Numbered from the stretch's first letter, positions 25,391 to 34,551 are shown. The stretch is 64,000 nucleotides of DNA from Streptomyces sp. MspMP-M5 (GCF_000373585.1 NZ_KB891907.1:163525-227524); one strand, 5' to 3'. Translations and numbers: made by a program. Notes: a model not told the origin generated them from the sequence alone.

Positions 25391-26135
25391 CGGCGCGCCT
25401 CCGCTCGGCAACGAAGTGGCGGATCAGGAGACCCGCGGTGAACAGGCCGAAGGCGGCCGGGAGCAGCTGGTCGGGGAAGGCCAGGCGGGCCGCGAGCGCG
25501 CTGAGCAGGGCCAGCGCCGGGGTGGGCAGATCGCCCCGCCGGTCCCGGAGGGCGTCGAGGGCCAGGACGGTGAACAGGGCGGTCAGCGCGAAGTCCAGGC
25601 CCTGCACGCTCTCGGGGATCAGCGAGCCGAGCAGGGCCCCGGCGGTGGCGCTGCCGGCCCAGTACAGGTGCATGAACACCTGCAGCCACAGAATGCGGCC
25701 GCCGGGCCAGGAGCGGGCCTGCTCGCCGGTGGTCAGGGCGAACGCCTCGTCGGTGAGGGCGAAGGTGCTGTAGGTCCTGGCCGCGCGGCCCCGGACGCGG
25801 TGCAGGGGGAAGGACAGCGCGTAGAAGACGTGCCGGATGTTGACGAGGAGGGCGGTCAGCGCGACCGTCGCCAGCGGGGCGACCGCGCCGACCAGGCCGA
25901 CCAGCAGGAACTCGAACGAGCCGGCGTAGATGAGGGTGGCGAACAGGGACGCCCACCACCAGGCGAGACCGGAGTGGGTGACCAGCACCCCGAAGGCGAT
26001 GCCGAGCGGGACGAGCCCCAGGCCCACCGAGGCGGAGTCCTTGAAGGCGGCCCGGTACTGGGGCGTCGTCCGGGATGACGGGGCGGGAGGTGCGGGCCCG
26101 ACGGGAGCGTCGGCGGTGACCGAGGGTATTGCCAT
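25383..26135 (-). CDS. azlC: AzlC-family branched-chain amino acid exporter subunit
   Basis: A 250-residue membrane protein of the AzlC/LIV-E family, with AAFKDSASVGLGLVPLGIAF at the start of the first helices, then SLFATLIYAGSFEFLLVGLV and LLVNIRHVFYALSFPLHRV, all family hallmarks. It works with AzlD. It is divergent from an Lrp/AsnC regulator with 62 bases between starts, the same arrangement as azl loci elsewhere, where an Lrp-type protein senses amino acids. Confidence 0.9.
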   Translation of the reverse strand: MAIPSVTADAPVGPAPPAPSSRTTPQYRAAFKDSASVGLGLVPLGIAFGVLVTHSGLAWWWASLFATLIYAGSFEFLLVGLVGAVAPLATVALTALLVNIRHVFYALSFPLHRVRGRAARTYSTFALTDEAFALTTGEQARSWPGGRILWLQVFMHLYWAGSATAGALLGSLIPESVQGLDFALTALFTVLALDALRDRRGDLPTPALALLSALAARLAFPDQLLPAAFGLFTAGLLIRHFVAERRRADA

Positions 26136-26197
26136 GCCGCAATTTTAGGACGAAATGGATCTTATTTGGTTGCCGATCGTGCCCCTATGATCGCCCT
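26136..26197. promoter_or_regulatory. Short divergent promoter region azlC / lrp
   Basis: The 62-base region is AT-rich for this genome (AATTTTAGGACGAAATGG). TATGAT at 26186-26191 is a good -10 element for the Lrp gene and ends 6 bases before its ATG, predicting a leaderless message. Binding sites for the Lrp protein should lie here. Confidence 0.5.
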
Positions 26198-26656
26198 ATG
26201 GGTAATGAAATCGACCTCGATCCGGTCGACCGAGAAATTTTGTTTCACCTACGTCAGGGCGGGCGGCTGACCAACGTCGAGCTGGCCAAGCGCGTCGGGC
26301 TGACCCCGCCGCCGTGTCTGCGCCGGGTCAAGCGCCTGGAGGAGAGCGGTGTCATCGCCGGCTATCGGGCCGTCATCGATCCCGCCGCGGTCGGCCGCGG
26401 CCTGGAGGTGCTGGTCGACGTCGAGGTGTACGCCACCGACCGCGAGACCGTCGAGGAGTTCGAGAACACGGTGGCCGCCTACGAGGAGGTCATCGAACTG
26501 CGGCGGTTCTTCGGGCGGCCGGACTACTTTCTGCGGGTGACGGTCGCCGACCACGCCGCCTACGAGGCGTTCCTGACGCGCAAGCTGACCGGTCTGCGCG
26601 GGGTGCTGCGGGTGGAGTCCCATCTGACCATGAAGAAGATCAAGACCGAGCTGTGA
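26198..26656 (+). CDS. Lrp/AsnC-family regulator
   Basis: A 152-residue protein. Residues 5-60 are the HTH domain (LDPVDREILFHLRQGGRLTN, VELAKRVGLTPPPCLRRVKR). Residues 70-145 are the RAM/AsnC ligand-binding domain (VLVDVEVYATDRETVEEFEN, FGRPDYFLRVTVAD). It probably senses branched-chain or other amino acids and controls the divergent azlCD. The ATG at 26198 (MGNEIDLD) is preferred; the message is probably leaderless. Confidence 0.9.
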   Translation: MGNEIDLDPVDREILFHLRQGGRLTNVELAKRVGLTPPPCLRRVKRLEESGVIAGYRAVIDPAAVGRGLEVLVDVEVYATDRETVEEFENTVAAYEEVIELRRFFGRPDYFLRVTVADHAAYEAFLTRKLTGLRGVLRVESHLTMKKIKTEL

Positions 26657-26728
26657 GCCCGCCCGGCCCGCCGGTTGGCCGTTTTGTGTCTCACCGGTGG
26701 CCGCCCCGGCCGGACTACGCTCCCGTCG

Positions 26729-27469
26729 GTGACCACGCAACCGACGAACGACGCCGCGATCCGGCAGTGGAACGACATTCCCCGTGCGGCGCTGGAGGCC
26801 ATGGAGCCCGACGGCGACTTCGCCAAACGCCATCTGATCAACCCGGTGCTGCTGCGGATGCTCGGCGAGGTGGACGGGCGCCGCATCCTGGACGCGGGCT
26901 GCGGACACGGCTACTTCAGCCGCCTGCTCGCCGCCCGCGGAGCGCAGGTCACCGGCGTCGAGCCCACCGACACGATGTTCGCCTACGCGCAGGAGAAGGA
27001 ACGCGCGCTCGCCCAGGGCGTGGTGTACGTCCAGGCCGATCTGACCCGGCTGCCGGACCTCGGCGGCCCGTTCGACGCCGTGGTCTGCAGCATGGTGCTG
27101 CCGGCCGTCCCGGACTGGAAACCGGCCATGCGTGCCTGCGTCGAGGCCCTGCGCCCCGGCGGGCTGTTCCTCTTCTCCGTCAACCACCCGGCCTTCGAGC
27201 GGCTGCTGTCGACGTGGCGCGAGCACGGCGACTACCGCCTGCGCCGCTATCTGGAGGAGTACCCGATCGCCCAGACCCACGCCACCGACTTCCACCGCCC
27301 GCTCTCGGCCTATCTCAACGAACTCGCCGCCCTCGGCTGCCGGTTGCGGGAGATCGCCGAGCCGGGACTCGACCCCCGTACGGCACGCGAAGCGCAGGAC
27401 ACCACCCCCGGCATCGAGAGCTACGTCCACCTCCCCAACTTCCTGATCGCCGCGGCCGAAGGCCCGTGA
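26729..27469 (+). CDS. SAM-dependent class I methyltransferase
   Basis: A 246-residue protein. The SAM motif ILDAGCGHGYFSRLLAARG lies near residue 50, the acidic loop VTGVEP near 73, and the motif AVVCSMVLPAVPDWKPAM near 110. It belongs to the Methyltransf_11/25 group. The GTG at 26729 begins VTTQPTNDAAIRQWND; an upstream start would add a non-conserved leader. TACGCT at 26716-26721 ends 7 bases before the GTG, so this gene may also be leaderless. The substrate is unknown. Confidence 0.82.
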   Translation: MTTQPTNDAAIRQWNDIPRAALEAMEPDGDFAKRHLINPVLLRMLGEVDGRRILDAGCGHGYFSRLLAARGAQVTGVEPTDTMFAYAQEKERALAQGVVYVQADLTRLPDLGGPFDAVVCSMVLPAVPDWKPAMRACVEALRPGGLFLFSVNHPAFERLLSTWREHGDYRLRRYLEEYPIAQTHATDFHRPLSAYLNELAALGCRLREIAEPGLDPRTAREAQDTTPGIESYVHLPNFLIAAAEGP

Positions 27470-27553
27470 CGCCGGACGGGCCGACTCCGGACGCGCCACA
27501 TTCACTCGTGTGAGTGCTGCGCCGTAATTCGAACACGTGATGCAATTCCTGGT

Positions 27554-27787
27554 GTGACGCACTACGCCTTTCCCACTGACCTCGTCCGGGCCCAGTCCGC
27601 CTGGTACGCCGCCTATCAACAGCTCGCCGCCGAGGAGAGCCCCGCGCGAACGGCCGTGCTGCGCCGCCGACTTCAGCGGCTCTCCGTGCAGATCGCCACG
27701 CATCCGTACTGGGCCGACATCCCCGGCCACGCCCCGGCCGCCCGGATGGCGCTCAAGGAGCTGGCCCGGCAGGAGCACCGGCCATGA
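27554..27787 (+). CDS. Small conserved hypothetical protein
   Basis: A 77-residue soluble, helical, charged protein (FPTDLVRAQSAWYAAYQQLA, then VQIATHPYWADIPGHAP). The GTG start has no strong ribosome site, but codon use is normal. It converges with murJ with 19 bases between the ends. I do not recognise the family; it has the look of small uncharacterised Streptomyces proteins. Confidence 0.5.
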   Translation: MTHYAFPTDLVRAQSAWYAAYQQLAAEESPARTAVLRRRLQRLSVQIATHPYWADIPGHAPAARMALKELARQEHRP

Positions 27788-27806
27788 CGGGGCGGGCCGG
27801 TCCGGT

Positions 27807-29576
27807 TCAGCGGCCGAGGCGGCTGCGGAGCATGGTGAACATCGCGTCGAGCTCCGGGAGTTTGCAGAGCCGGGCGAGGACGAGGAAGAGCGCGAGCAGG
27901 ACGGCCGTGCCGGCGGCGAGGGCGGTCAGGGAGCCCAGGGCGTCGTGGCCCATGGCGTGGAGCAGGGCGGTGGCGGTGACTCCGGCGGCGAGGGCGGCCG
28001 GTGCGGCGGCGGCGCACAGCCGCGCGTATGTGCGCAGGACGCGGGCGCCGTCCAGGTCGCCGCCCAGGCGCTTGCGCAGCCGGCGCCAGGCGACGGCGAT
28101 ACCCACGGCGAAGCCCAGGCCGTACGAGGCGGCCATACCGGCCACGGCCCAGTGCGCGGGGAGGAGGACGTAGCACAGTGCGGAGGCGGCGGCGTTGACG
28201 GCGGCGACGACGAGGGTGTTGAAGAAGGGGGTGCGGGTGTCCTCGTAGGCGTAGAAGCCGCGCAGGACGACGTACTGCGCGGAGTAGGGGATGAGGCCCA
28301 GGCCGAAGGCCATCAGGATGTGGCCGATGCCCTGGGCGCCCTCGCTGCCCGAGCCGGCGTAGAGCAGGGTGGCCATCGGCGTGCCCAGCGCCAGGAAGGC
28401 GAAGGCGCAGGGGACGACGGCGACGGCCGAGGTGCGCAGGCCGTAGGAGATGTCGTGGCGGACGGCGGCGGCGTCGCCGTCCAGTGCGGCGCGGGAGATC
28501 CGGGGCAGCACGGCGGTCATGACCGAGACGGTGATGATGGCCTGGGGCATCTGCCAGATCTGGTACGCGTAGTTGTAGGCGGTGATGCCGGAGCCGGGGT
28601 GGCCGGCGTGCTCGGCGACGGCGCCCGCCTTGGTGGCGAGCTCGGTGACGACGATCAGGCCGAGCTGGTTGGCGAGCACGAACAGCAGCGTCCATTTGGC
28701 CAGGCCGGCGGCCTTGCCCAGGCCGTGGCCGCGGAAGTCGAAGCGGGGACGGAGCCGGACTCCGGCCTCGCGGAGGTACGGCAGCATGGCCAGTGCTTGG
28801 ACGGCCAGGCCGAGCAGGGTGCCCAGGCCGATGAGCCGGACGCCTTCGGGCGTGATGGTCGCCGCGCTGACGCCGGAGCTGGTGAAGCCGCCGAAGGCCC
28901 AGATGAAGGCGCCGAAGGCGGCGATGATGACGACGTTGTTGAGGACCGGGGTCCACATCATCGCGCCGAAGCGGCCGCGGGCGTTGAGAATCTGCCCGAG
29001 CACGACATGGATGCCCATGAAGAACATGGTGGGCAGGCAGTAGCGGGCGAACGCCACGGTGAGGGCCATGCGTTGGGGGTCGGCGGCGATGTCCGGGGAC
29101 ATCATCCGTACCAGCAGCGGAGCGGCCAGGATGCCGAGCGTGGTGACGCCGGTGAGGACGATGACGACGAGCGTGAGCAGGCGGTTGGCGTACGCCTCGC
29201 CGCCGTCCTCGTCGTTCTTCATGGCGCGCACGAGCTGCGGGACGAACACCGCGTTCAGTGCCCCGCCGCTCACCAGTACATAGATCATCGTGGGCAGGGT
29301 GTTGGCGACTTGATAGGAGTCGCCCAGCGTGCTGACGCCGATCGCGGCCGCCATGACGAGGGTGCGCAGGAATCCCGTGATCCGGGAGACGATCGTGCCG
29401 GCCGCCATCAGGGCGCTGGACCTGCCCAGGCGCGAGGCGCCGCCCTTCGGTTCGGGGACGGCGGCCGGGGCGGGCGTGGTGACCTGTGCGGTGGCCGCAC
29501 GCAGCGGAAGGGTGTCGTCCGGCAGACGGCTGCGCGGCCCTCCCGGTCCGTGGGCCTCTTCGCTTCGCGCGGCCAT
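27807..29576 (-). CDS. murJ: Lipid II flippase MurJ (MviN family)
   Basis: A 589-residue membrane protein with 14 or so helices after a cytoplasmic N-terminus of about 55 residues. Family motifs include ALMAAGTIVSRITGFLRTLV, LPTMIYVLVSGGALNAVFVP and FFMGIHVVLGQILNARGRFG. It flips lipid-linked peptidoglycan precursor across the membrane. Actinomycetes carry several MurJ-like proteins, so this could be an accessory copy, and the context here does not contain other cell-wall genes. The ATG at 29576 has GAGGAGGAA upstream. Confidence 0.88.
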   Translation of the reverse strand: MAARSEEAHGPGGPRSRLPDDTLPLRAATAQVTTPAPAAVPEPKGGASRLGRSSALMAAGTIVSRITGFLRTLVMAAAIGVSTLGDSYQVANTLPTMIYVLVSGGALNAVFVPQLVRAMKNDEDGGEAYANRLLTLVVIVLTGVTTLGILAAPLLVRMMSPDIAADPQRMALTVAFARYCLPTMFFMGIHVVLGQILNARGRFGAMMWTPVLNNVVIIAAFGAFIWAFGGFTSSGVSAATITPEGVRLIGLGTLLGLAVQALAMLPYLREAGVRLRPRFDFRGHGLGKAAGLAKWTLLFVLANQLGLIVVTELATKAGAVAEHAGHPGSGITAYNYAYQIWQMPQAIITVSVMTAVLPRISRAALDGDAAAVRHDISYGLRTSAVAVVPCAFAFLALGTPMATLLYAGSGSEGAQGIGHILMAFGLGLIPYSAQYVVLRGFYAYEDTRTPFFNTLVVAAVNAAASALCYVLLPAHWAVAGMAASYGLGFAVGIAVAWRRLRKRLGGDLDGARVLRTYARLCAAAAPAALAAGVTATALLHAMGHDALGSLTALAAGTAVLLALFLVLARLCKLPELDAMFTMLRSRLGR

Positions 29577-29758
29577 GCCTGTTCCTCCTCGTCAGGGCGG
29601 GCCTCGCGGCCCGTCGTTCGACTGCACACCTTCGCATCCCGTGCGGGCCGGTCGTGCGCGGACCGTCGCGGGCAGGGGCTTTCCCGTCATCTTCGGCCAT
29701 GTATCGGCCGGAAGCCCGCCCGGTGAAACGGGTCGTGGAAGTCGGGTACGATCATGAA

Positions 29759-29904
29759 CGAACTCCGGTCCTGCGGACGGGAGTCGCGCGTCCGTGGTCC
29801 AAGGAAAGACGTCCACCAACCGGTGGGAGATGCAGGTGCAAGGCCGGCCGGGCGCTCCGGAGAAGAACACGAGGTCCCTTTCCCGCGCGGGGAAGGGACC
29901 TCGT
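29759..29904 (+). ncRNA. Candidate structured small RNA
   Basis: TGAAAC (29724-29729), a 17-base spacer and TACGAT (29747-29752) resemble a vegetative promoter. The predicted transcript of about 146 bases can form stems near its start (ACTCC...GGAGT around 29761-29783) and at CCACC-AACC-GGTGG (29814-29827), then ends in a strong terminator at 29869-29904. No plus-strand gene follows, so it would be a free-standing RNA. No Rfam family is assigned. The evidence is promoter plus structure plus terminator only. Confidence 0.3.
29869..29904. terminator. Strong terminator hairpin downstream of the DinB gene
   Basis: A 16-bp stem with one G-T pair (left arm starts CGAGGTCCC... at 29869, right arm ends at 29904) and loop GCGC lies 38 bases beyond the DinB stop on the minus strand. 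It may also end the plus-strand candidate RNA. Confidence 0.65.
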
Positions 29905-29941
29905 CGCATGCGCGGACGGCCGCGGGCGTCCGCCGTGGGGC

Positions 29942-30448
29942 TCAGGGGCCGGTGGCCCCGTCCACGCCCTCGCGCAGGAAGTCGGCATGGCCGTTGTGCC
30001 GGGCGTACTCGTGGATCATGTGCAGCATGATCAGGCGGAGCGAGACCTCCTTGTCCCACCGGGGCTGGTAGGCGGTGACGTCCAGGGACTCGGCGGCCTC
30101 CTCGATGCGCCGGGAGTGCGCGACCTCCGCCTGCCAGGTGGCGAAGGCCGAAGCGCCGGTGGACCCGCCGTCGTCGAACGCGGCCTGGTAGTCGCCCTCG
30201 TCGGACCAGACCAGCGGGATGTCCTCGCCGTTGACCACCCGGCGGAACCACGTGCGCTCGACCTCGGCCAGGTGCCGCACCAGGCCGAGCAGGGAGAGCG
30301 TCGACGGCGGCATGGAGCGCCGCCGCAGCTGTTCGTCGGTCAGTCCCTCGACCTTCATGGCCAGGGTGGCCCGGTGGAAGTCCAGGTAGGCGCGGAGCAT
30401 CTCGCGCTCACCGGCCTGCGCGGGCGGATCGATCCGTTCGATTGTCAT
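29942..30448 (-). CDS. DinB/DUF664-family protein
   Basis: A 168-residue four-helix-bundle protein. MLRAYLDFHRATLAMKVEGL, LGLVRHLAEVERTWFRRVVN and MLHMIHEYARHNGHADFLRE carry the conserved histidines that bind a metal in DinB/YfiT proteins (thiol-dependent S-transferase-like). The ATG at 30448 is chosen because the conserved sequence begins there. TACTCT lies 8 bases upstream, so the gene is possibly leaderless. The substrate is unknown; some relatives use mycothiol or bacillithiol. Confidence 0.82.
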   Translation of the reverse strand: MTIERIDPPAQAGEREMLRAYLDFHRATLAMKVEGLTDEQLRRRSMPPSTLSLLGLVRHLAEVERTWFRRVVNGEDIPLVWSDEGDYQAAFDDGGSTGASAFATWQAEVAHSRRIEEAAESLDVTAYQPRWDKEVSLRLIMLHMIHEYARHNGHADFLREGVDGATGP

Positions 30449-30555
30449 GTACCGAGAGAGTAGTGGCGGGGTCCGCACCGTACGCCGCGGCCCGGGGGCC
30501 GTCGCCTCCGGGCCGTACGGACGGGTGGCGCGGCGCCGTCGCCGCACCGCCGTCG

Positions 30556-30747
30556 CTAGGGCAGATACCGCTCGATGGCGGCCCGCCCCTTCTCGTCGAT
30601 CATGCGCTGGGCCCAGGCCAGGCTGTGCGGTGTGGGCTCGCGCCCGGACGCCCTGACCAGGTCCTCCGCGTCGAAGGGCCGCTCGCTACCGGTGTACAGC
30701 TCCGCTGGCCGCTGCCGGGCCGGGGTCTCACTGCCATTGGTCGTCAC
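30556..30747 (-). CDS. Small conserved hypothetical protein
   Basis: A 63-residue soluble protein: GTG start with a perfect AGGAGG ribosome site, then charged sequence (RPFDAEDLVRASGREPTPHS, then LAWAQRMIDEKGRAAIERYL). No membrane segment or known motif is visible. It lies just downstream of the SpoIIE-type sensor and is probably cotranscribed on the minus strand, with about 100 bases between them. I do not recognise it. Confidence 0.6.
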   Translation of the reverse strand: MTTNGSETPARQRPAELYTGSERPFDAEDLVRASGREPTPHSLAWAQRMIDEKGRAAIERYLP

Positions 30748-30850
30748 AGGTCCTCCTCTTTCCGCGCCCGCCGAGTGCCGGGACCTCGTTGGTGGTTTCC
30801 ATCATGGGACCGGCTCCGCCGACCCGCACGGCGTACCCCGGGGCGCCTGC

Positions 30851-33268
30851 TCAGCCCACCGGCCGCGGCGCTCCCGGGTAGTCCGGGGGGAACGCCTGCT
30901 CCGTCCAGATCGTCTTGCCGGTCTGCGTGTACCGCGTCCCCCAGCGTTGCACCAGCTGCGCCACGATGAACAGCCCCCGGCCGCCCTCGTCGTCGCTCGC
31001 CGCGTAGCGCAGGTGCGGCGAGGTGTGGGCGGTGTCGGAGACCTCCGTCACCAGCGCCAGATCCCGCAGCAGCCGCAGGTGCACCGGCCCGGAGGCGTGC
31101 CGCACGGCGTTGGTGAACAGTTCGCTGACCATCAGCTCCGTCGCGTAGGACAGCTCCGCCAGGCCCCACTGCACCAGCTGCCCGGTGGCCAGTTCCCGGG
31201 CGGTGGCGACCGCGGCCGGCTCCGCGGGCAGCTCCCAGGCCGCCACCTGCCGGGCGTCCAGCTCCCGGGTCCGCACCAGCAGCAGCGCCGCGTCGTCGGC
31301 CGTCGCCCCGCCCGGCAGCAGCTCCGCCAGCGCCCGGTCGCACAGCTCCTCCAACGGCCGCCCGTCCGCTCGCAGCACCTCGTCCAGGATCGCCAGCCCC
31401 GCGTCGACGTCCCGCTCCCGGTCGCGCAGCAGCCCGTCGGTGAACAGCGCCAGCAGGCTGCCCGCCGGCAGCTCGGTCTCCCAGGAGTCGAACGGCAGGC
31501 CGCCCAGCCCCAGCGGCGGCCCGGCCGGCAGGTCCGGGAAGGACACCGCGCCGCCGGGCGTCACGATCGCCGGCGGCGGATGCCCGGCCCGGGCCATCGT
31601 GCAGTGCCGCGAGACCGGGTCGTAGACCGCGTACAGGCAGGTCACCCCGGGGGTCACCTCACCCGGGCCGGATTCCTCCGCGCCCCCCGCGGCGCGCTCC
31701 TCCGGGGTCTGCCCCACCAGGTCGTCGAGCCTGCCGAGCAGTTCGTCGGGCGCCAGGTCCATCCGGGCCAGCGCCCGGACGGTCGTGCGCAGCCGCCCCA
31801 TGGTGGCCGCGGCCTGGAGCCCGTGTCCGACCACGTCGCCCACCACCAGCCCGACCCGGGTGCCGGACAGCCCGATCACGTCGAACCAGTCGCCGCCCAC
31901 TCCGGCCCGGTCGTCGCTGGGCAGATAGCGGTAGGCCAGGTCCACCGCGGACTGCGGGGGCAGGTGCTGGGGCAGCAGATCGCGCTGGAGGGTGAGCGCC
32001 GCGGTGTGCTCCCGGGCGAACCGGCGGGCGTTGTCCATGGAGACCGCGGCCCGGACGACCATTTCGTCGGCCAGGTCGACCTCGCCGCTGTCGAAGACCC
32101 GCGGGCTGTCCCCGCGGTCGAAGGTGACCAGCCCCATGAGGAGGCCGCCGGCCCGCAGCGGCACCACGATCGTCCGCTCGGTGCGGATCAGCCCGCCCGA
32201 CGACAGGCTCCGGTACGGCAGCATGCCCCGCCGGTAGGCGACCGGGTGTGGCGGGAGCGGCGGCCGGTCCGGCGGGTCGTCCCGGGAGCGGGCGGCGACC
32301 CGGACCAGTTCGGGCACCCCGGCCGCGTCCGGCGCCGGATCGCCGCCCTCCAGCACCGAGCGCACCAGGTCGACGGTCACCGTGCTCGCGAAGTCCGGGA
32401 CCGCGACCTCGGTCACCTCCCGTGCGGTGCCGACCATGTCCAGCGTGGTGCCGATCCGCCGGCCGGCCTCCACCAGGAGGTTGAGCCGGCGCTGCGCCTG
32501 GTAGCGGTCGGTGATGTCGAAGGAGTCCTCGCACACGCCCAGCACCCGCCCGTCCGGGTCCTGGAGCCGGTAGTACGAGCAGGACCAGACGTGCTCGGTG
32601 CCCGGGTCGGTGGGCTGCTCGCCGACGAAGTGCAGATCGACGAAGGGCTCACCGGTCGCCAGCACATGGCGCATCACCACCTCCAGGTCGTGCGGGTAGC
32701 CCTCGGTCACGAACGCGCCCGGATACAGCTCGTCCGCCCGCTTGCCGATCAACTGCCGCAGCGGCAGCCCGATCTCCCGCCCGTAGGAGCTGTTGAACCA
32801 CGTCAGCTGCAGGTCGTTGTCGTAGATGGCCAGCCCCACCGGCGACTGCGTCGCCAGCCCGTGCAGCATCGCCTGGCGCGCCTCCCACCGCCGCAGGTCG
32901 TCGAGGCCGGTCGCCACCAGGACCCGGGCCGGCCCCTCCGTGGTGTCCTGGAGCGCGTCGGCCAGTGGGCACATGGTGATCGCCACCGGCAGCCGGTGGC
33001 CGTCCGCGTGCCGTGCGGTCCGGGCCTCGATGCCGGCCATGTCCAGGGCCGACGGCTCCGGGAGGCCCGGGGGCCGGTCGGCCGTGGCCGGCAGGAAGGT
33101 GCCGACCGGCCGGCCGACGATCTCCTCCGGTGCGTAGCCCAGCAGTTTCCGGGCCGCCGCGCTCCACCCGATCACCCGTCCCCGGGCGTCCAGCACCGCC
33201 GTGGCCGCCCTGGTGACGTCGAGGGGACCACGGAAGTCGGCGCTCGTCGCCCCGCTCCATGCGTTCAT
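30851..33268 (-). CDS. PAS-PAS-GAF-SpoIIE phosphatase with C-terminal HATPase domain
   Basis: An 805-residue signalling protein. Residues about 15-125 and 130-265 are PAS domains (GWSAAARKLLGYAPEEIVGR; IYDNDLQLTWFNSSYG). Residues about 265-435 are GAF-like. Residues about 450-650 are a PP2C/SpoIIE phosphatase domain (GVGGDWFDVIGL, GDVVGHGLQAAATMGRLR, LALFTDGLL). Residues about 675-800 are an anti-sigma-type HATPase_c (ELMVSELFTNAVRHASGPVH, GRGLFIVAQLVQRWGTRY). Such proteins control sigma factors by partner switching. The ATG at 33268 is chosen because the upstream reading loses PAS similarity. A divergent VOC gene follows after 231 bases. The stimulus is unknown. Confidence 0.88.
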   Translation of the reverse strand: MNAWSGATSADFRGPLDVTRAATAVLDARGRVIGWSAAARKLLGYAPEEIVGRPVGTFLPATADRPPGLPEPSALDMAGIEARTARHADGHRLPVAITMCPLADALQDTTEGPARVLVATGLDDLRRWEARQAMLHGLATQSPVGLAIYDNDLQLTWFNSSYGREIGLPLRQLIGKRADELYPGAFVTEGYPHDLEVVMRHVLATGEPFVDLHFVGEQPTDPGTEHVWSCSYYRLQDPDGRVLGVCEDSFDITDRYQAQRRLNLLVEAGRRIGTTLDMVGTAREVTEVAVPDFASTVTVDLVRSVLEGGDPAPDAAGVPELVRVAARSRDDPPDRPPLPPHPVAYRRGMLPYRSLSSGGLIRTERTIVVPLRAGGLLMGLVTFDRGDSPRVFDSGEVDLADEMVVRAAVSMDNARRFAREHTAALTLQRDLLPQHLPPQSAVDLAYRYLPSDDRAGVGGDWFDVIGLSGTRVGLVVGDVVGHGLQAAATMGRLRTTVRALARMDLAPDELLGRLDDLVGQTPEERAAGGAEESGPGEVTPGVTCLYAVYDPVSRHCTMARAGHPPPAIVTPGGAVSFPDLPAGPPLGLGGLPFDSWETELPAGSLLALFTDGLLRDRERDVDAGLAILDEVLRADGRPLEELCDRALAELLPGGATADDAALLLVRTRELDARQVAAWELPAEPAAVATARELATGQLVQWGLAELSYATELMVSELFTNAVRHASGPVHLRLLRDLALVTEVSDTAHTSPHLRYAASDDEGGRGLFIVAQLVQRWGTRYTQTGKTIWTEQAFPPDYPGAPRPVG

Positions 33269-33499
33269 GGCATCAGCCCAGCCCGGTTCGGTACCTCCAG
33301 CATCGAGCCCGGTATCGAGCCGCACAACCGGCCCTGCCCCGAGCGGGCGACCGGCGGGCGGACGTCCCTTGGTGCGGGTCCGGGCGGTCGCTGGCACAGT
33401 GGAGGGGGCGTCGAGGACCCGGCCGCGACCCACGCCGACCCGCGCGGGCCGACCCACGTTCACGCGTCGAACGGCCCGAGCACCAGGAGGCAGATGGCG

Positions 33500-34291
33500 A
33501 TGCCGTCCCCACGCCCGACCGCGCCGGTACGTGGCGCGCCCTGCTGGGTGAGCCTGATGACCACCGACCTGCAGTCCGCCCATCGCTTCTACGGAGCCGT
33601 GCTGGGCTGGCAGTTCCGCTCGGCCAGCCTCGGCGAGGAGTTCTCGGTCGCCCTGCACGACGGGGAGCCGGTCGCCGGGATCGGGGCGCTGGCGCCGAAC
33701 TTCCAGGTGCCGGTGGCCTGGGCCGCGTACTTCGCGGTGCCGGACGCCGACGACGCCGCCGCCCGGATCCGCGAGCGCGGCGCCACGGTCGCCGTGGGGC
33801 CGCTCAAGCTCGGCCCGGGGCGGGCCGCCCTCGCCGCGGACCCCGACGGCGCCACCTTCGGCTTCTGGGAGGGGCAGACGCTGAGCTGGTCGGTGGGCAC
33901 CGGCCACGCCCCGGCGATCCTCGAACTGCGCACCCGGGACGCGTTCGCCGCGGCCATCTTCTACGCCGAGGTCTTCGACTGGGCGTCGGAGAAGCCGGGC
34001 GGCTGCCAGGTGACGTACGAGCACGACCAGGTGATCGTGCACGACGGGAAGCATGTGGTGGCGGTGCTGCGCGGCGGGGCGGTGGAGGCGGCCCCGGATC
34101 CGCGGGTGCGGCCGCAGTGGCATGTGCACTTCCGGGTGCCGGACGTGCCGGCGGTGACCGAGGCTGCGGTGGACGCCGGCGGCACCGTCACCCCGGTGAC
34201 CGCGACCCGGGACGGGACCGGCAGCCAGGCGATGGTGCGCGATCCGGACGGCGGGCTGTTCACCGTGACGGGGCCGGGACCGCCGGACTGA
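33500..34291 (+). CDS. VOC-family protein with two glyoxalase-like domains
   Basis: A 263-residue protein with two vicinal-oxygen-chelate domains. The first covers residues about 12-130 (GAPCWVSLMTTDLQSAHRFY, YFAVPDADDAAARIRERGAT, DPDGATFGFWEG). The second covers about 140-260 (FYAEVFDWASEKPGGCQVTY, VHFRVPDVPAVTEAAVDAGG, DPDGGLFTVTGP). Similar actinomycete proteins are annotated as hydroxylases or resistance-like proteins, but no substrate is certain. ATG at 33500 is preferred over 33494 because AGGAGG ends 9 bases before it. Confidence 0.82.
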   Translation: MPSPRPTAPVRGAPCWVSLMTTDLQSAHRFYGAVLGWQFRSASLGEEFSVALHDGEPVAGIGALAPNFQVPVAWAAYFAVPDADDAAARIRERGATVAVGPLKLGPGRAALAADPDGATFGFWEGQTLSWSVGTGHAPAILELRTRDAFAAAIFYAEVFDWASEKPGGCQVTYEHDQVIVHDGKHVVAVLRGGAVEAAPDPRVRPQWHVHFRVPDVPAVTEAAVDAGGTVTPVTATRDGTGSQAMVRDPDGGLFTVTGPGPPD

Positions 34292-34551
34292 TACCGGCGG
34301 CGGGGGACACTGGCCGGCGCCTCGGCGCCTCGGCCCCTCGCCCCGCCGGACGTCGTGACGGCCCCGCATTCCCGTGACCACGGGGGCTTCATTCTTGTGA
34401 CGACTGGGGCGTAAAGGTGATCTGCGGGGGCGATTAAGAAATCCTCGATGGACCCGGAGCCGTCCGTACGGAAGATTTCTGGCCGAGATCGGCGGGCCGC
34501 ACCGGGCCCCCGTGACGTCACAGCACTCATTCACGTACGGGAGCCGATGCG

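Larger units (their letters stand above)
29577..29941. other. Gene-free region between murJ and a DinB gene
   Basis: No protein gene is supported in these 365 bases. The murJ-proximal half shows no clear element beyond the murJ ribosome site. The other half has a plus-strand promoter-like sequence, several stems and a strong terminator, described separately as a candidate RNA. Confidence 0.5.

Noticed and set aside
29759..29904. Known riboswitch, T-box or ribosomal-protein leader
   Set aside because: No matching conserved core was recognised and no gene follows on the same strand.
34292..34551. Glycine riboswitch in front of tdh
   Set aside because: The tandem aptamer core could not be found; the region shows only unremarkable stems.
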